Of a stretch of 64,000 nt of DNA, positions 1 to 7,304 are shown in pieces (positions within the stretch are counted from its first letter, which is position 1; the number at the start of each line of letters is the position of its first letter). The translations under genes were made by a program, and so were the position numbers. The notes beneath the pieces were generated by a model. That model saw only the letters and a program-made list of their open reading frames with translations, was not told the DNA's origin and ran no database searches. This DNA is from Muribaculaceae bacterium (GTDB taxonomy: Bacteria; Bacteroidota; Bacteroidia; Bacteroidales; Muribaculaceae): the NCBI GenBank assembly GCA_017427945.1, contig JAFRRT010000014.1, forward strand, positions 62,001-126,000, in the 5' to 3' direction.

Positions 1-126
1 GTCGAGCTTAATCACCCCCATGACGATGAGTTGGGGCTTCTTGGCATTAACCCCCAACAAAGCATAACCCATGACATTGGTTCCCGGGTCGATGCCGATG
101 ATGATATTTTCCCAATCCTTTGCCAT
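1..126 (-). CDS. ruvC: RuvC Holliday junction endonuclease, N-terminal part (cut by window edge)
   Basis: The first 42 codons are visible; the gene runs off the left edge. The protein starts MAKDWENIIIGIDPGTNVMG. The motif GIDPGT followed by GYALL is the first beta strand of the RuvC/RNase H fold, and its Asp is the first of the four acidic metal-binding catalytic residues. RuvC resolves Holliday junctions together with RuvA and RuvB in the cytoplasm. The ATG at 124-126 opens the recognisable domain and no upstream in-frame start is needed. The rest of the active site lies outside the window, so intactness cannot be judged. The gene follows the amylase on the same strand, but a strong hairpin lies between them, so it is probably transcribed separately. 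Confidence 0.9.
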   Translation of the reverse strand, partial: MAKDWENIIIGIDPGTNVMGYALLGVNAKKPQLIVMGVIKLD

Positions 127-176
127 CAAGTATGGGTGCAAAATTAAAACATTTTCGCTACTTCACCAAAGAAAAT

Positions 177-210
177 CCGGGCCTGGACACTTTCTTGTGC
201 CCAAGCCCGG
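177..210 (-). terminator. Intrinsic terminator after the amylase gene
   Basis: CCGGGC at 177-182 pairs with GCCCGG at 205-210, with further partial pairing inside the loop. Short A/T runs flank both sides, so on the minus strand the stem is followed by ATTTTC. It lies 25 bases past the amylase stop and before ruvC. Confidence 0.7.
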
Positions 211-234
211 AAAAATCATGTCTCTTACCGCTAA

Positions 235-3200
235 TTACCAGCTGCCAGTCAACAGGCGGTCGATGAGTGCTGTCACATCGGAAATCGTGACGTGGCTATC
301 CTGGTTGCAGTCGGCATTCTCCACGCTGATGCTCTGGGCATTGCCCGACAGCAGATAATCGATGAGTGCTGTCACATCGGCGATATTGATGTCACCGTCC
401 TTGTTCACGTCACCTCGCACAACAATGATTGGCTCGGTCCACCTATCAACAACAAGCACGCTGTTTGTGAGGTAGAATGTCAGGTTATACTTGCCGACAG
501 GGATTCTGAAGGCATTGGAGCCGGGCACAACAGGCAGCTCAGTACCCAGACGAGCCTCATTGATGAGGAAGTTGTTGGAGGTAGCACCCATACGGTCGGC
601 CTCGATGTCATTCCACGTCTGGCCCAGCGACTTGGAGAAGCTGAAGTAGCTGTAACCGCCATAGGGGTCAACAAAGTCGATGGTAGCGGTATATTTCTCG
701 CCGTTGGTGGTGGTCATCTGTACACCGTTGTTGGGAGCCCAACCTGTGGTGTTGATATTACCCAGCACATAGACAGTGCTGAAGCTTGCCGAACCCATGC
801 CGGCATAGCGCTCGGTCACGTCGATATAAGTGTCGGCTGCGGTATAGTTCAATCCTGTCAAATCGCTGTTGGGATAGATGAAATAGGAGTCGCGCGTTAC
901 ATCGATAACCGAGGTCTGATTCTCAAATCCCCACTCGCCGGTGTTGAAGACGAGGCTCAATTGGTCGGCATCGACATGCAGACAGTACCACTCGATGTCA
1001 TTGACGGTCACCTTGTCCAGGCTGCTGATGGCCTTGCCGGGCCAGCTGCTGCCGGTCACGCTACCCTCGCTGGTCCATGCCCATACATAAGCATCGGCCA
1101 ACGAAGTCTTCACGTACACGTTGATACCCGTTGTGGCGGCATCGGTGATGGTATAAACATAGGACTCGATATTCTCGACCTGATTGCCGTTGAGGACACC
1201 CACCTTGAGGGTGGTGTTCTCGGTAAAGGTCATTGCAGTAGAAGCCGTCAACGTGGCGCTGGCGGTAGTGGGAACGCTGCCGTCGGTGGTATAGACGAGC
1301 GTCGTGCCAGTGGCACTGGGAGCCACGGTAAGGGTTACGCTGCCCACATAGTTGCCGGCAGCCTTGCTCACAACGGGATAACCCAAGATGCGGCCGTCCT
1401 TGCCCACATGCTTCCAGTCGATACCGTTGCTGATGAACAGGTTGTAAGCGTCACCGCCCTGCACCAGGGTGTAGCCTGAAGGCGTGCCGTTCATGACGGC
1501 ATAGCCCACCTGCAAGTACAGGTTGCCGCGGGTACCCTGGGTTTCCAGGATGTATCCGCCATTGCTCTCCTGCTGAGTGAGAATTGCACTCTGGTTGTGG
1601 ATGCCGGCGGCACGGCGGGCCTTAATGCAGTTGTTGATCTCGTTGGTATAGACGTTATAGTGCTTGTAGAAAATACACGGTGTGCCGGGCATCGCCAGGA
1701 TAAAGGCGTTGGCGGGCATGACGTTGGTCTTCAAGCAGTCATAGTTGGTGTTTTGGCCAGTGTCATGATTGTCGACAAAGGTCACCGAGTAGCGCTGATA
1801 GTTGGGGTCGGCGGCAAGGCCCTTATCATTCAGGGCGCTCCAGGTGCCACCGGCAAAAGCATGCTGCATCGGGTATTTCAACGAGAAGTCGAAGACAGCG
1901 CTCTGGATGCGGTTGTTCTGCTTGGTCTCGTTAAGCCACCAGCGCAGCGTCTCGGCGTTGCCGTCCCAGTACTCACCCACCGAGAACGTGGGCTGTGAAG
2001 CGGCGTTATACAGACCGGTATAATAGCCTGCATAGCCCTTGCACATGTCGTAGCGGAAGCCGTCATATCCCAGTTCGTCTATCAGATATTTCTGATAGGT
2101 CTTGACATTCTTCTGCACGTTGGCGCTGGTATGGTCCAGGTCACGGCTGCCGTCGAAGTCCTCGCCTTCGTCGGCAGCACCCGTGGCAGCATAACCTTGT
2201 GCCACGCATTCATCGGTCTTGCAGATGTCGGCAAGCGACCACGTCATGCTGTATTCCTCGCCTGTCACAGGACCAACGACCGTCTCGTCGGGGAAATCCA
2301 CCCAGCCGCTCTTGCCGCTCTTGTGATTGATGACCATATCCATGATAACATTGGTGTTATGGGCATGGAAGGTGTCGATCATCTCACGCAACTGCGCCTC
2401 GGTACCGAAACAGGTGTTGTGCTTGAGCCAATAAACAGGCATATAGCCCATGCTTTGGGAAGTGCCATTGGCATCGATGCTGCCCGAGTTAGGCACCCAA
2501 ACGACGTCGAAATACTGGCCTAAATCCTGAACATGGTCAATCATGTTGGTCCAGCGGGTAGCCTTGTAGCTGTCCCAATAGAAGCCCTGCAGCATCACGC
2601 CGCCATACATGGCAGGCCATCCCGTGCCAGGGGCCGGACCGCCACCGTTCTCACGGGTGATGACACAGGTGAGGTTTGCCACATCGACAGTGATAGTATA
2701 GGTACCTGCCGGGATGCGGAAGGACACATCGATGTCATCGCCAAAGTTATTCAACGGGATTTCCTCGCCAAGTGATGTCGAAGTCACCCAGTAGTTACCC
2801 TGGCTAACAGGGGTCAAGCGGTAAGGCGCAATGCCATCCCAATCGGAGCTGCTGCTACCCAGCTTAGAGGTAAAGGAGAAATAGCTCACATTGGCATCTT
2901 CCTCATTCCACTCGCCGTTGAAAGTCACTTGAGCGGTGAACAGGTTACCGTCGGTGGTGCTCATCTCATAACCAACCGTGGGATTCCAAACGTTACCGTC
3001 GGCCTCACCCAGAATATAGAGGTGGCCAGTCACAGGATTAACAGGAGGCTCGGTGGTGGAAACCTTGAAGCGTTTGTTAATCGTGTCAAACGTAAAAAGA
3101 TAATTTGAGCCGTTGCCCGTGAAGTAATAGGCACCATGGTCTCCAGCCTTTTGGGTTGTCGTCCATGTACTGCTGTTTACAGGAACTGCCTGGTCGCTGA

Positions 3201-3471
3201 CAGCAGGACCGTAGCGGTAGTTGCTGTTGAACGTGTCCCAATCGTCAGGTGACGAAGCGAGTCCATCGGCAAACACAAAATACACCTTACCACTGACAAC
3301 GGTGGTATAAGTGTAAGTGCCATCGGCCTTTGCATTCATCGGCACACCGTTTGACGGGCTCCACCCACCAAACGGCCCATCGCCCACGATATACATCATG
3401 GCACTGGCTTGCAACGTCGACAGTAACGCCACAAGCGCAAGAATGAATCTAAGCGTTTTTTTCATAATCAA
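235..3471 (-). CDS. Secreted multimodular alpha-amylase (GH13) with starch-binding modules and dockerin-like tail
   Basis: This 1078-residue exported protein should hydrolyse alpha-1,4 glucans. A signal peptide (residues 1-25, ending LQASA, no lipobox) is followed by two SusE/SusF-like modules of the MYIVGDGPFGGWSP type (about 26-142 and 145-280). A GH13 barrel follows (about 289-715), with DMVINH, the nucleophile Asp in GFRYDMC, the acid/base Glu in VGEYWDG and the third acid in FVDNHDTG. Next come a chitobiase-C-like domain containing YTTDGSVPT, a CBM26-like module, a third SusE-like module (YVLGNINTTGW) and a dockerin-like pair beginning GDVNKDGDINIADVTALID. All catalytic residues are present. 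A second ATG six bases downstream (MKKTL) is an equally plausible start. There are no SusC/SusD neighbours, so it is not part of a visible starch-utilisation locus. Without a lipobox it differs from SusG-type surface amylases. Confidence 0.93.
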   Translation of the reverse strand: MIMKKTLRFILALVALLSTLQASAMMYIVGDGPFGGWSPSNGVPMNAKADGTYTYTTVVSGKVYFVFADGLASSPDDWDTFNSNYRYGPAVSDQAVPVNSSTWTTTQKAGDHGAYYFTGNGSNYLFTFDTINKRFKVSTTEPPVNPVTGHLYILGEADGNVWNPTVGYEMSTTDGNLFTAQVTFNGEWNEEDANVSYFSFTSKLGSSSSDWDGIAPYRLTPVSQGNYWVTSTSLGEEIPLNNFGDDIDVSFRIPAGTYTITVDVANLTCVITRENGGGPAPGTGWPAMYGGVMLQGFYWDSYKATRWTNMIDHVQDLGQYFDVVWVPNSGSIDANGTSQSMGYMPVYWLKHNTCFGTEAQLREMIDTFHAHNTNVIMDMVINHKSGKSGWVDFPDETVVGPVTGEEYSMTWSLADICKTDECVAQGYAATGAADEGEDFDGSRDLDHTSANVQKNVKTYQKYLIDELGYDGFRYDMCKGYAGYYTGLYNAASQPTFSVGEYWDGNAETLRWWLNETKQNNRIQSAVFDFSLKYPMQHAFAGGTWSALNDKGLAADPNYQRYSVTFVDNHDTGQNTNYDCLKTNVMPANAFILAMPGTPCIFYKHYNVYTNEINNCIKARRAAGIHNQSAILTQQESNGGYILETQGTRGNLYLQVGYAVMNGTPSGYTLVQGGDAYNLFISNGIDWKHVGKDGRILGYPVVSKAAGNYVGSVTLTVAPSATGTTLVYTTDGSVPTTASATLTASTAMTFTENTTLKVGVLNGNQVENIESYVYTITDAATTGINVYVKTSLADAYVWAWTSEGSVTGSSWPGKAISSLDKVTVNDIEWYCLHVDADQLSLVFNTGEWGFENQTSVIDVTRDSYFIYPNSDLTGLNYTAADTYIDVTERYAGMGSASFSTVYVLGNINTTGWAPNNGVQMTTTNGEKYTATIDFVDPYGGYSYFSFSKSLGQTWNDIEADRMGATSNNFLINEARLGTELPVVPGSNAFRIPVGKYNLTFYLTNSVLVVDRWTEPIIVVRGDVNKDGDINIADVTALIDYLLSGNAQSISVENADCNQDSHVTISDVTALIDRLLTGSW

Positions 3472-3555
3472 TATATTTAGAGTTATGTTGGTTAGAATTG
3501 TTGGTTATTCCAGTGGGCGGGCACATCAAGAGCCACATGTTTGTTTTATTGTCCC

Positions 3556-3563
3556 AAAGTTAG
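3556..3563 (-). promoter_or_regulatory. -7 box of the amylase promoter
   Basis: The minus strand reads TAACTTTG, a perfect TAnnTTTG match. A TTTG element at the usual 18-21 base spacing was not found. The predicted leader is about 80 bases. Confidence 0.5.
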
Positions 3564-3768
3564 TGATTTTTATTCATTTACATCCCGCCAGCACAAACAA
3601 TCATCAAAAAAAATACAACGCAAACGATTGCACTATCAACGTTCGCACAATCACCGCAAAACAACTGTCAACACGCAGTGATTACCAGGCATAACAATCA
3701 TCAAGGCACCATCGGCTTGTGTCGCCAATGATGCCTTGAGATATAATGAGATGATTCAACGCAATGCG
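3564..3768. other. Intergenic stretch between the amylase promoter and the SPFH-tail-like gene
   Basis: No convincing gene is seen. TCAAGGCA at 3701-3708 and TGCCTTGA at 3732-3739 form an inverted repeat that could end the upstream minus-strand operon, but no clear U-tract follows on either strand. Confidence 0.35.
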
Positions 3769-4185
3769 TTATCTGGGTGTCGCATTCCTGCCCGCTTCAA
3801 GGATGGGGAGGTTGCCCTCGGTGGGGATGTAGATGACCGTCTTGTCATTGAGGTTGGTCTGCTGACGCACCCACAGGTACTGGATGTAGGTGGGCGTGAG
3901 GCTGCCATTCTCAATTTCTATAGCTTTGGCGGCACCCTTGGCGCGCTCGATTTCGGCCTGGGCGTTCAGTTTCTCGGCCTCGAGGTTGGCACGTGCCTCC
4001 TCGATTTTGATTTTACGGTTCTGCTCAGCCTTGGCAAACTCGGCCTTACCAGCCATTTCCTGCTGCCAGACCTTGTATTTGGGATAGCCGAACATGATGA
4101 TGGCGATTAACGCCAACATGAACACACCGATAGCACACGATGCGATGATCGTGGATTTGGTTTCTTCTTTAGTCACTTTAGCCAT
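3769..4185 (-). CDS. Small membrane protein resembling the C-terminal tail of SPFH/prohibitin proteins
   Basis: This 138-residue protein has one membrane segment at about 13-33 (IIASCAIGVFMLALIAIIMF). A charged coiled coil rich in EARANLEAEKLNAQAEIERA follows (about 45-90), then a tail with YIQYLWV and VIYIPTEGNLPILEA. In full-length SPFH proteins (HflK, QmcA, prohibitin) a coiled coil of this kind and a similar tail follow the SPFH domain, which is absent here. The tail is what supports the assignment; no enzymatic motif is visible. It starts 19 bases after the asd stop and is probably in the same operon. The role is unknown; a membrane scaffold or assembly factor is an inference. Similar stand-alone tails are, from memory, annotated as hypothetical membrane proteins in Bacteroidetes. 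Confidence 0.75.
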   Translation of the reverse strand: MAKVTKEETKSTIIASCAIGVFMLALIAIIMFGYPKYKVWQQEMAGKAEFAKAEQNRKIKIEEARANLEAEKLNAQAEIERAKGAAKAIEIENGSLTPTYIQYLWVRQQTNLNDKTVIYIPTEGNLPILEAGRNATPR

Positions 4186-4204
4186 TTGAAAAGCAGTTTA
4201 TTGG

Positions 4205-5215
4205 TTATTTCTTCTTGTGGGCGATGAGGTATTGACCAATCTGGACGGCATTGAGGGCAGCACCTTTCTTAATCTGGTCGCCGCAGAGCCAGAAGGTCAG
4301 ACCGTTGTCGCTACTGGTATCCTCGCGGATGCGACCCACATAGACGGGATCCTTACCCGAGCAGTCGATGGGCATGGGATAGCGGTTGCTGCGCGGGTCA
4401 TCGACCACGACGACGCCGGGAGCCAGTTGCAGGGCGGCACGCGCCTCCTCGGGGGTGATGGGATTCTCGCACTCGATCCAAACGGCCTCGCTGTGGGCGC
4501 GCATGACGGGCACACGCACGCATGTGGCGCTTACACGGATGTCGCTGTGCATGATTTTGCAAGTCTCCTTGACCATCTTCATCTCCTCACGGGTATAGTC
4601 GTTGTCCTGAAAGATATCAATGTGGGGAATGACGTTATAGGCCAACTCGTGCTGGAAATGGCGCACGGTCAATTCCTCCTTGCCTACGGCAATCTCGCTG
4701 GTCTGCAAGGCCAGCTCATACATCGCCTCCATGCCGGCACCACTGGCGGCCTGATAGGTTGCCACCTGCACGTTCTTGATGTGCGACAGGTTGTCGAGCG
4801 GCTTCAACGCCACCACCATGATGATGGTGGAGCAGTTGGGGTTGGCAATGATGTTGCGCGGGGTGTTGAGGGCGTCCTCGCCATTAACCTCGGGCACCAC
4901 CAGAGGCACGTCGTCGTCCATGCGAAAGGCACTGCTGTTATCAATCATGATGCAGCCATGCTTGGTGATGGTGGGAGCAAACTCACGGGCGGGACCGGCA
5001 CCCATTGCCACAAAGGCGATATCGATGTCCTTGAAATCATCGTTATGCTGCAAGAGTTTGACCACGTAATCCTTGCCACGGAAAGTGAAAATGCGTCCGG
5101 CACTGCGTTCCGAGCCAAACAACACAAGTTCAGTAACAGGGAAATTCTGCTCGTCGAGAACACGCATGAATTCCTGTCCCACAGCGCCACTGGCGCCAAC
5201 AATCGCAACCTTCAT
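4205..5215 (-). CDS. asd: Aspartate-semialdehyde dehydrogenase
   Basis: The enzyme reduces aspartyl-4-phosphate to aspartate semialdehyde with NADPH, the branch point to lysine/diaminopimelate, threonine and methionine. The 336-residue protein begins with the nucleotide-binding loop [10 protein letters not shown] (about 6-15). It has the active-site Cys128 in [19 protein letters not shown] and the substrate-binding region [15 protein letters not shown] with the catalytic His. Length and motif order fit the bacterial ASADH family and nothing appears missing. The ATG at 5213-5215 directly opens the Rossmann fold. It lies 96 bases downstream of argB and just ahead of the SPFH-tail-like gene, probably in the same transcription unit. 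Confidence 0.96.
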   Translation of the reverse strand: MKVAIVGASGAVGQEFMRVLDEQNFPVTELVLFGSERSAGRIFTFRGKDYVVKLLQHNDDFKDIDIAFVAMGAGPAREFAPTITKHGCIMIDNSSAFRMDDDVPLVVPEVNGEDALNTPRNIIANPNCSTIIMVVALKPLDNLSHIKNVQVATYQAASGAGMEAMYELALQTSEIAVGKEELTVRHFQHELAYNVIPHIDIFQDNDYTREEMKMVKETCKIMHSDIRVSATCVRVPVMRAHSEAVWIECENPITPEEARAALQLAPGVVVVDDPRSNRYPMPIDCSGKDPVYVGRIREDTSSDNGLTFWLCGDQIKKGAALNAVQIGQYLIAHKKK

Positions 5216-5311
5216 TTTTGATAAATTATTATTGTTTGTTATTCTATTACGGCCACGCCAAAGCGAGGCATTACACTCAAGACTTGTTCATGCAAATTGC
5301 GTGCCAGCACA

Positions 5312-6082
5312 TCAGCCCTTAATGTGGGTTCCCTTGTCGAGGGAATCCATCTGCTTAGGACTGGTGATGATGACTTCCTTCACGCCATGGTCGATGGCGG
5401 CAAAGGCGTTATCCAACTTGTTGACAAACCAGTCCTTGATGATATCCATGTCACGCAAAGCCTTGTACTGCGTGCGACGCAAAACGGCAATCACGCTGTC
5501 GCCGTCTTCGGGGTTCAGCAGCACACCGTTTTTCTCAAAGCAATAGATGATTGTGATATCATACCGCAGTGCGAGGGCACGTGCAATCTCGGCAGCAAGG
5601 GCGTCGGTCTCATTAAACAAGAGGTTTCCGCGGCCGTCATGGGTAATGGGCGCAAGCACGGGTACAATGCCATCATCCAACAGTCGGGCGATGCCGGCTG
5701 TATTCACGTGGCGCACCTGACCTGTGTCACCGAGTTTGCCGTCGGGCAACCTTGAACTGGTGACCAGATTCATGTCGGCACCCGTTACGCCTATGGCATT
5801 CACCTTATATCCTTGCAGCAACGACACAAACAAGCGGCTCACCAGTCCGCCATAGACCATGGTGAGCAGTTTGAGCGTTGCCTCATCGACAACGGGTCGG
5901 TCATTGATAAGCTTGGTCTTGATACCCAGCTTGTTACCTATTTCCTGCGCCATCATGTTACCGCTGAAGATGAGCAGTTTCCTGCCCTTGATGGCTGCGA
6001 AAGATTTCACGAAGGTGCGCAATTCGTCGGCTTTCTCGACAATCTTGCCGCTCACCTTGACGATAGTCAATTTCTCGTTCAT
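5312..6082 (-). CDS. argB: Acetylglutamate kinase-family protein (amino-acid kinase fold)
   Basis: The 256-residue protein belongs to the amino-acid kinase family and by similarity phosphorylates N-acetylglutamate (or the N-succinyl form used by some Bacteroidetes) in arginine synthesis. It starts MNEKLTIVKVSGKIV, with the conserved Lys of the first strand. It keeps the LINDRPVVDEATLKLLTMVYGG stretch (substrate-binding Arg and helix), GADMN, and the ATP-side NETDALAAEIA and EKNGVL motifs. The glycine-rich loop that usually reads HGGG is LIFSGNMMA here. The ATG at 6080-6082 is preferred: an upstream in-frame start (6148) would add 22 unconserved residues and overlap prfB. Either a diverged but active ArgB or a paralogue with another acyl-glutamate substrate is possible. 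Confidence 0.82.
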   Translation of the reverse strand: MNEKLTIVKVSGKIVEKADELRTFVKSFAAIKGRKLLIFSGNMMAQEIGNKLGIKTKLINDRPVVDEATLKLLTMVYGGLVSRLFVSLLQGYKVNAIGVTGADMNLVTSSRLPDGKLGDTGQVRHVNTAGIARLLDDGIVPVLAPITHDGRGNLLFNETDALAAEIARALALRYDITIIYCFEKNGVLLNPEDGDSVIAVLRRTQYKALRDMDIIKDWFVNKLDNAFAAIDHGVKEVIITSPKQMDSLDKGTHIKG

Positions 6083-6134
6083 GCTCGTGAGGTTGATAGG
6101 GTTAAATTGGAGTATTTGGTGTTGTACGGGGGAT

Positions 6135-7244
6135 TTAGTTTTCGGCAAATTCCATCAGGTAGGCCTTGATGAAGTCGTCGAGGTCACCGTCCATCACGCC
6201 GCCCACATCGCTGGTCTGGTGGTTGGTGCGGTGATCTTTCACGCGGCGGTCATCAAAGACGTAACTGCGAATTTGGCTGCCCCATTCGATTTTCTTCTTG
6301 CTGTCTTCTACCTTGCGCTGCTCCTCCTGGCGGTGTTGCAACTCCTTGTTATAGAGGATAGAGCGCAAGTTACGCAACGCGTTCTCGCGGTTCTTGGGCT
6401 GGTCGCGCGTCTCGGTGTTCTCGACGAGGATTTCCTCTTCCTCACCGGTGTAGGGATCCTTGTACTGGTAGCGCACACGAACACCCGACTCCACCTTGTT
6501 CACGTTCTGACCACCGGCACCACCGCTGCGGAAGGTATCCCACGAGATGCGTGCGGGGTCGAGCGTAATCTCAATGGTATCGTCAACCAGCGGAGTCACA
6601 AAGACCGAAGCAAACGAGGTCATGCGCTTGCCCTGAGCATTATAAGGCGATACACGCACCAGGCGGTGCACGCCGTTCTCGCTCTTGAGATAGCCGTAAG
6701 CAAAGTCGCCCTCAATGCTGATGGTGACGCTCTTGATACCCGCCTCATCACCGTCGATTAGGTGCTCGATGGCGGTTTTGTAACCGTGACGCTCACACCA
6801 GCGCAGATACATGCGCATGAGCATCGAAGCCCAGTCTTGGCTCTCGGTACCACCGGCACCCGAGTTGATTTTGAGGATGGCATCCATCTTGTCCTCGTCG
6901 TGGCGCAGCATGTTGCGCAGCTCCATCTTCTCAAGCATGGTGAGCGCCTTGTTGTAAAGGCTGTCCACCTCGCTCTCCTCGACGAGACCTTCCTTGACAA
7001 AATCAAATCCTGTGGCGACCTCATCAACAGCGAGTTCCACTTCCTCGCAACCGTTAATCCAGTTACGCAGGGACTTTATTTTCTTCATTTGTGCCTCGGC
7101 TGCCTTCTGGTCCTGCCAGAAGTCGGGCACATGGGTTCTCAATTCTTCTTCCTCGACCTCAATTTTCTTTCCGTCAATATCCAAGTAGCGCTTGAGGTCA
7201 TCCTTGCGCTGCTGCAGTTCCTTGAGTTGTTCTTGTGTGATCAT
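6135..7244 (-). CDS. prfB: Peptide chain release factor 2, single uninterrupted frame
   Basis: RF2 recognises UAA and UGA stop codons and triggers peptide release on the ribosome. The 369-residue protein has the helical N-terminal domain (LKRYLDIDGKKIEVEEEELR) and NSGAGGTESQDWASML. Its codon-reading loop is SPYNAQGKRMTSF, where the classical tripeptide is SPF. The catalytic GGQ lies in RSGGAGGQNVNKVESGVR (about residue 250). Many bacteria make RF2 through a programmed +1 frameshift at an in-frame UGA after about 25 codons. Here the equivalent place reads CGC-TAC-TTG-GAT-ATT with no stop, so the frame is continuous. It sits upstream of argB and asd on the same strand and no internal terminator is visible. 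Confidence 0.96.
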   Translation of the reverse strand: MITQEQLKELQQRKDDLKRYLDIDGKKIEVEEEELRTHVPDFWQDQKAAEAQMKKIKSLRNWINGCEEVELAVDEVATGFDFVKEGLVEESEVDSLYNKALTMLEKMELRNMLRHDEDKMDAILKINSGAGGTESQDWASMLMRMYLRWCERHGYKTAIEHLIDGDEAGIKSVTISIEGDFAYGYLKSENGVHRLVRVSPYNAQGKRMTSFASVFVTPLVDDTIEITLDPARISWDTFRSGGAGGQNVNKVESGVRVRYQYKDPYTGEEEEILVENTETRDQPKNRENALRNLRSILYNKELQHRQEEQRKVEDSKKKIEWGSQIRSYVFDDRRVKDHRTNHQTSDVGGVMDGDLDDFIKAYLMEFAEN

Positions 7245-7304
7245 TTATCTGGTTTCTTGTCCCTTGTTTTTCGTTTATTTGTAGTTCTTAATAATACCTA
7301 AAGC

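Noticed and set aside
292-1479. 395-codon open frame on the plus strand
   Set aside because: It lies entirely antisense to the amylase, has no family features and arises from the codon bias of the real gene.
4217-5221. 334-codon plus-strand frame
   Set aside because: Exact antisense of asd; His/Gly/Val-rich composition typical of a shadow frame.
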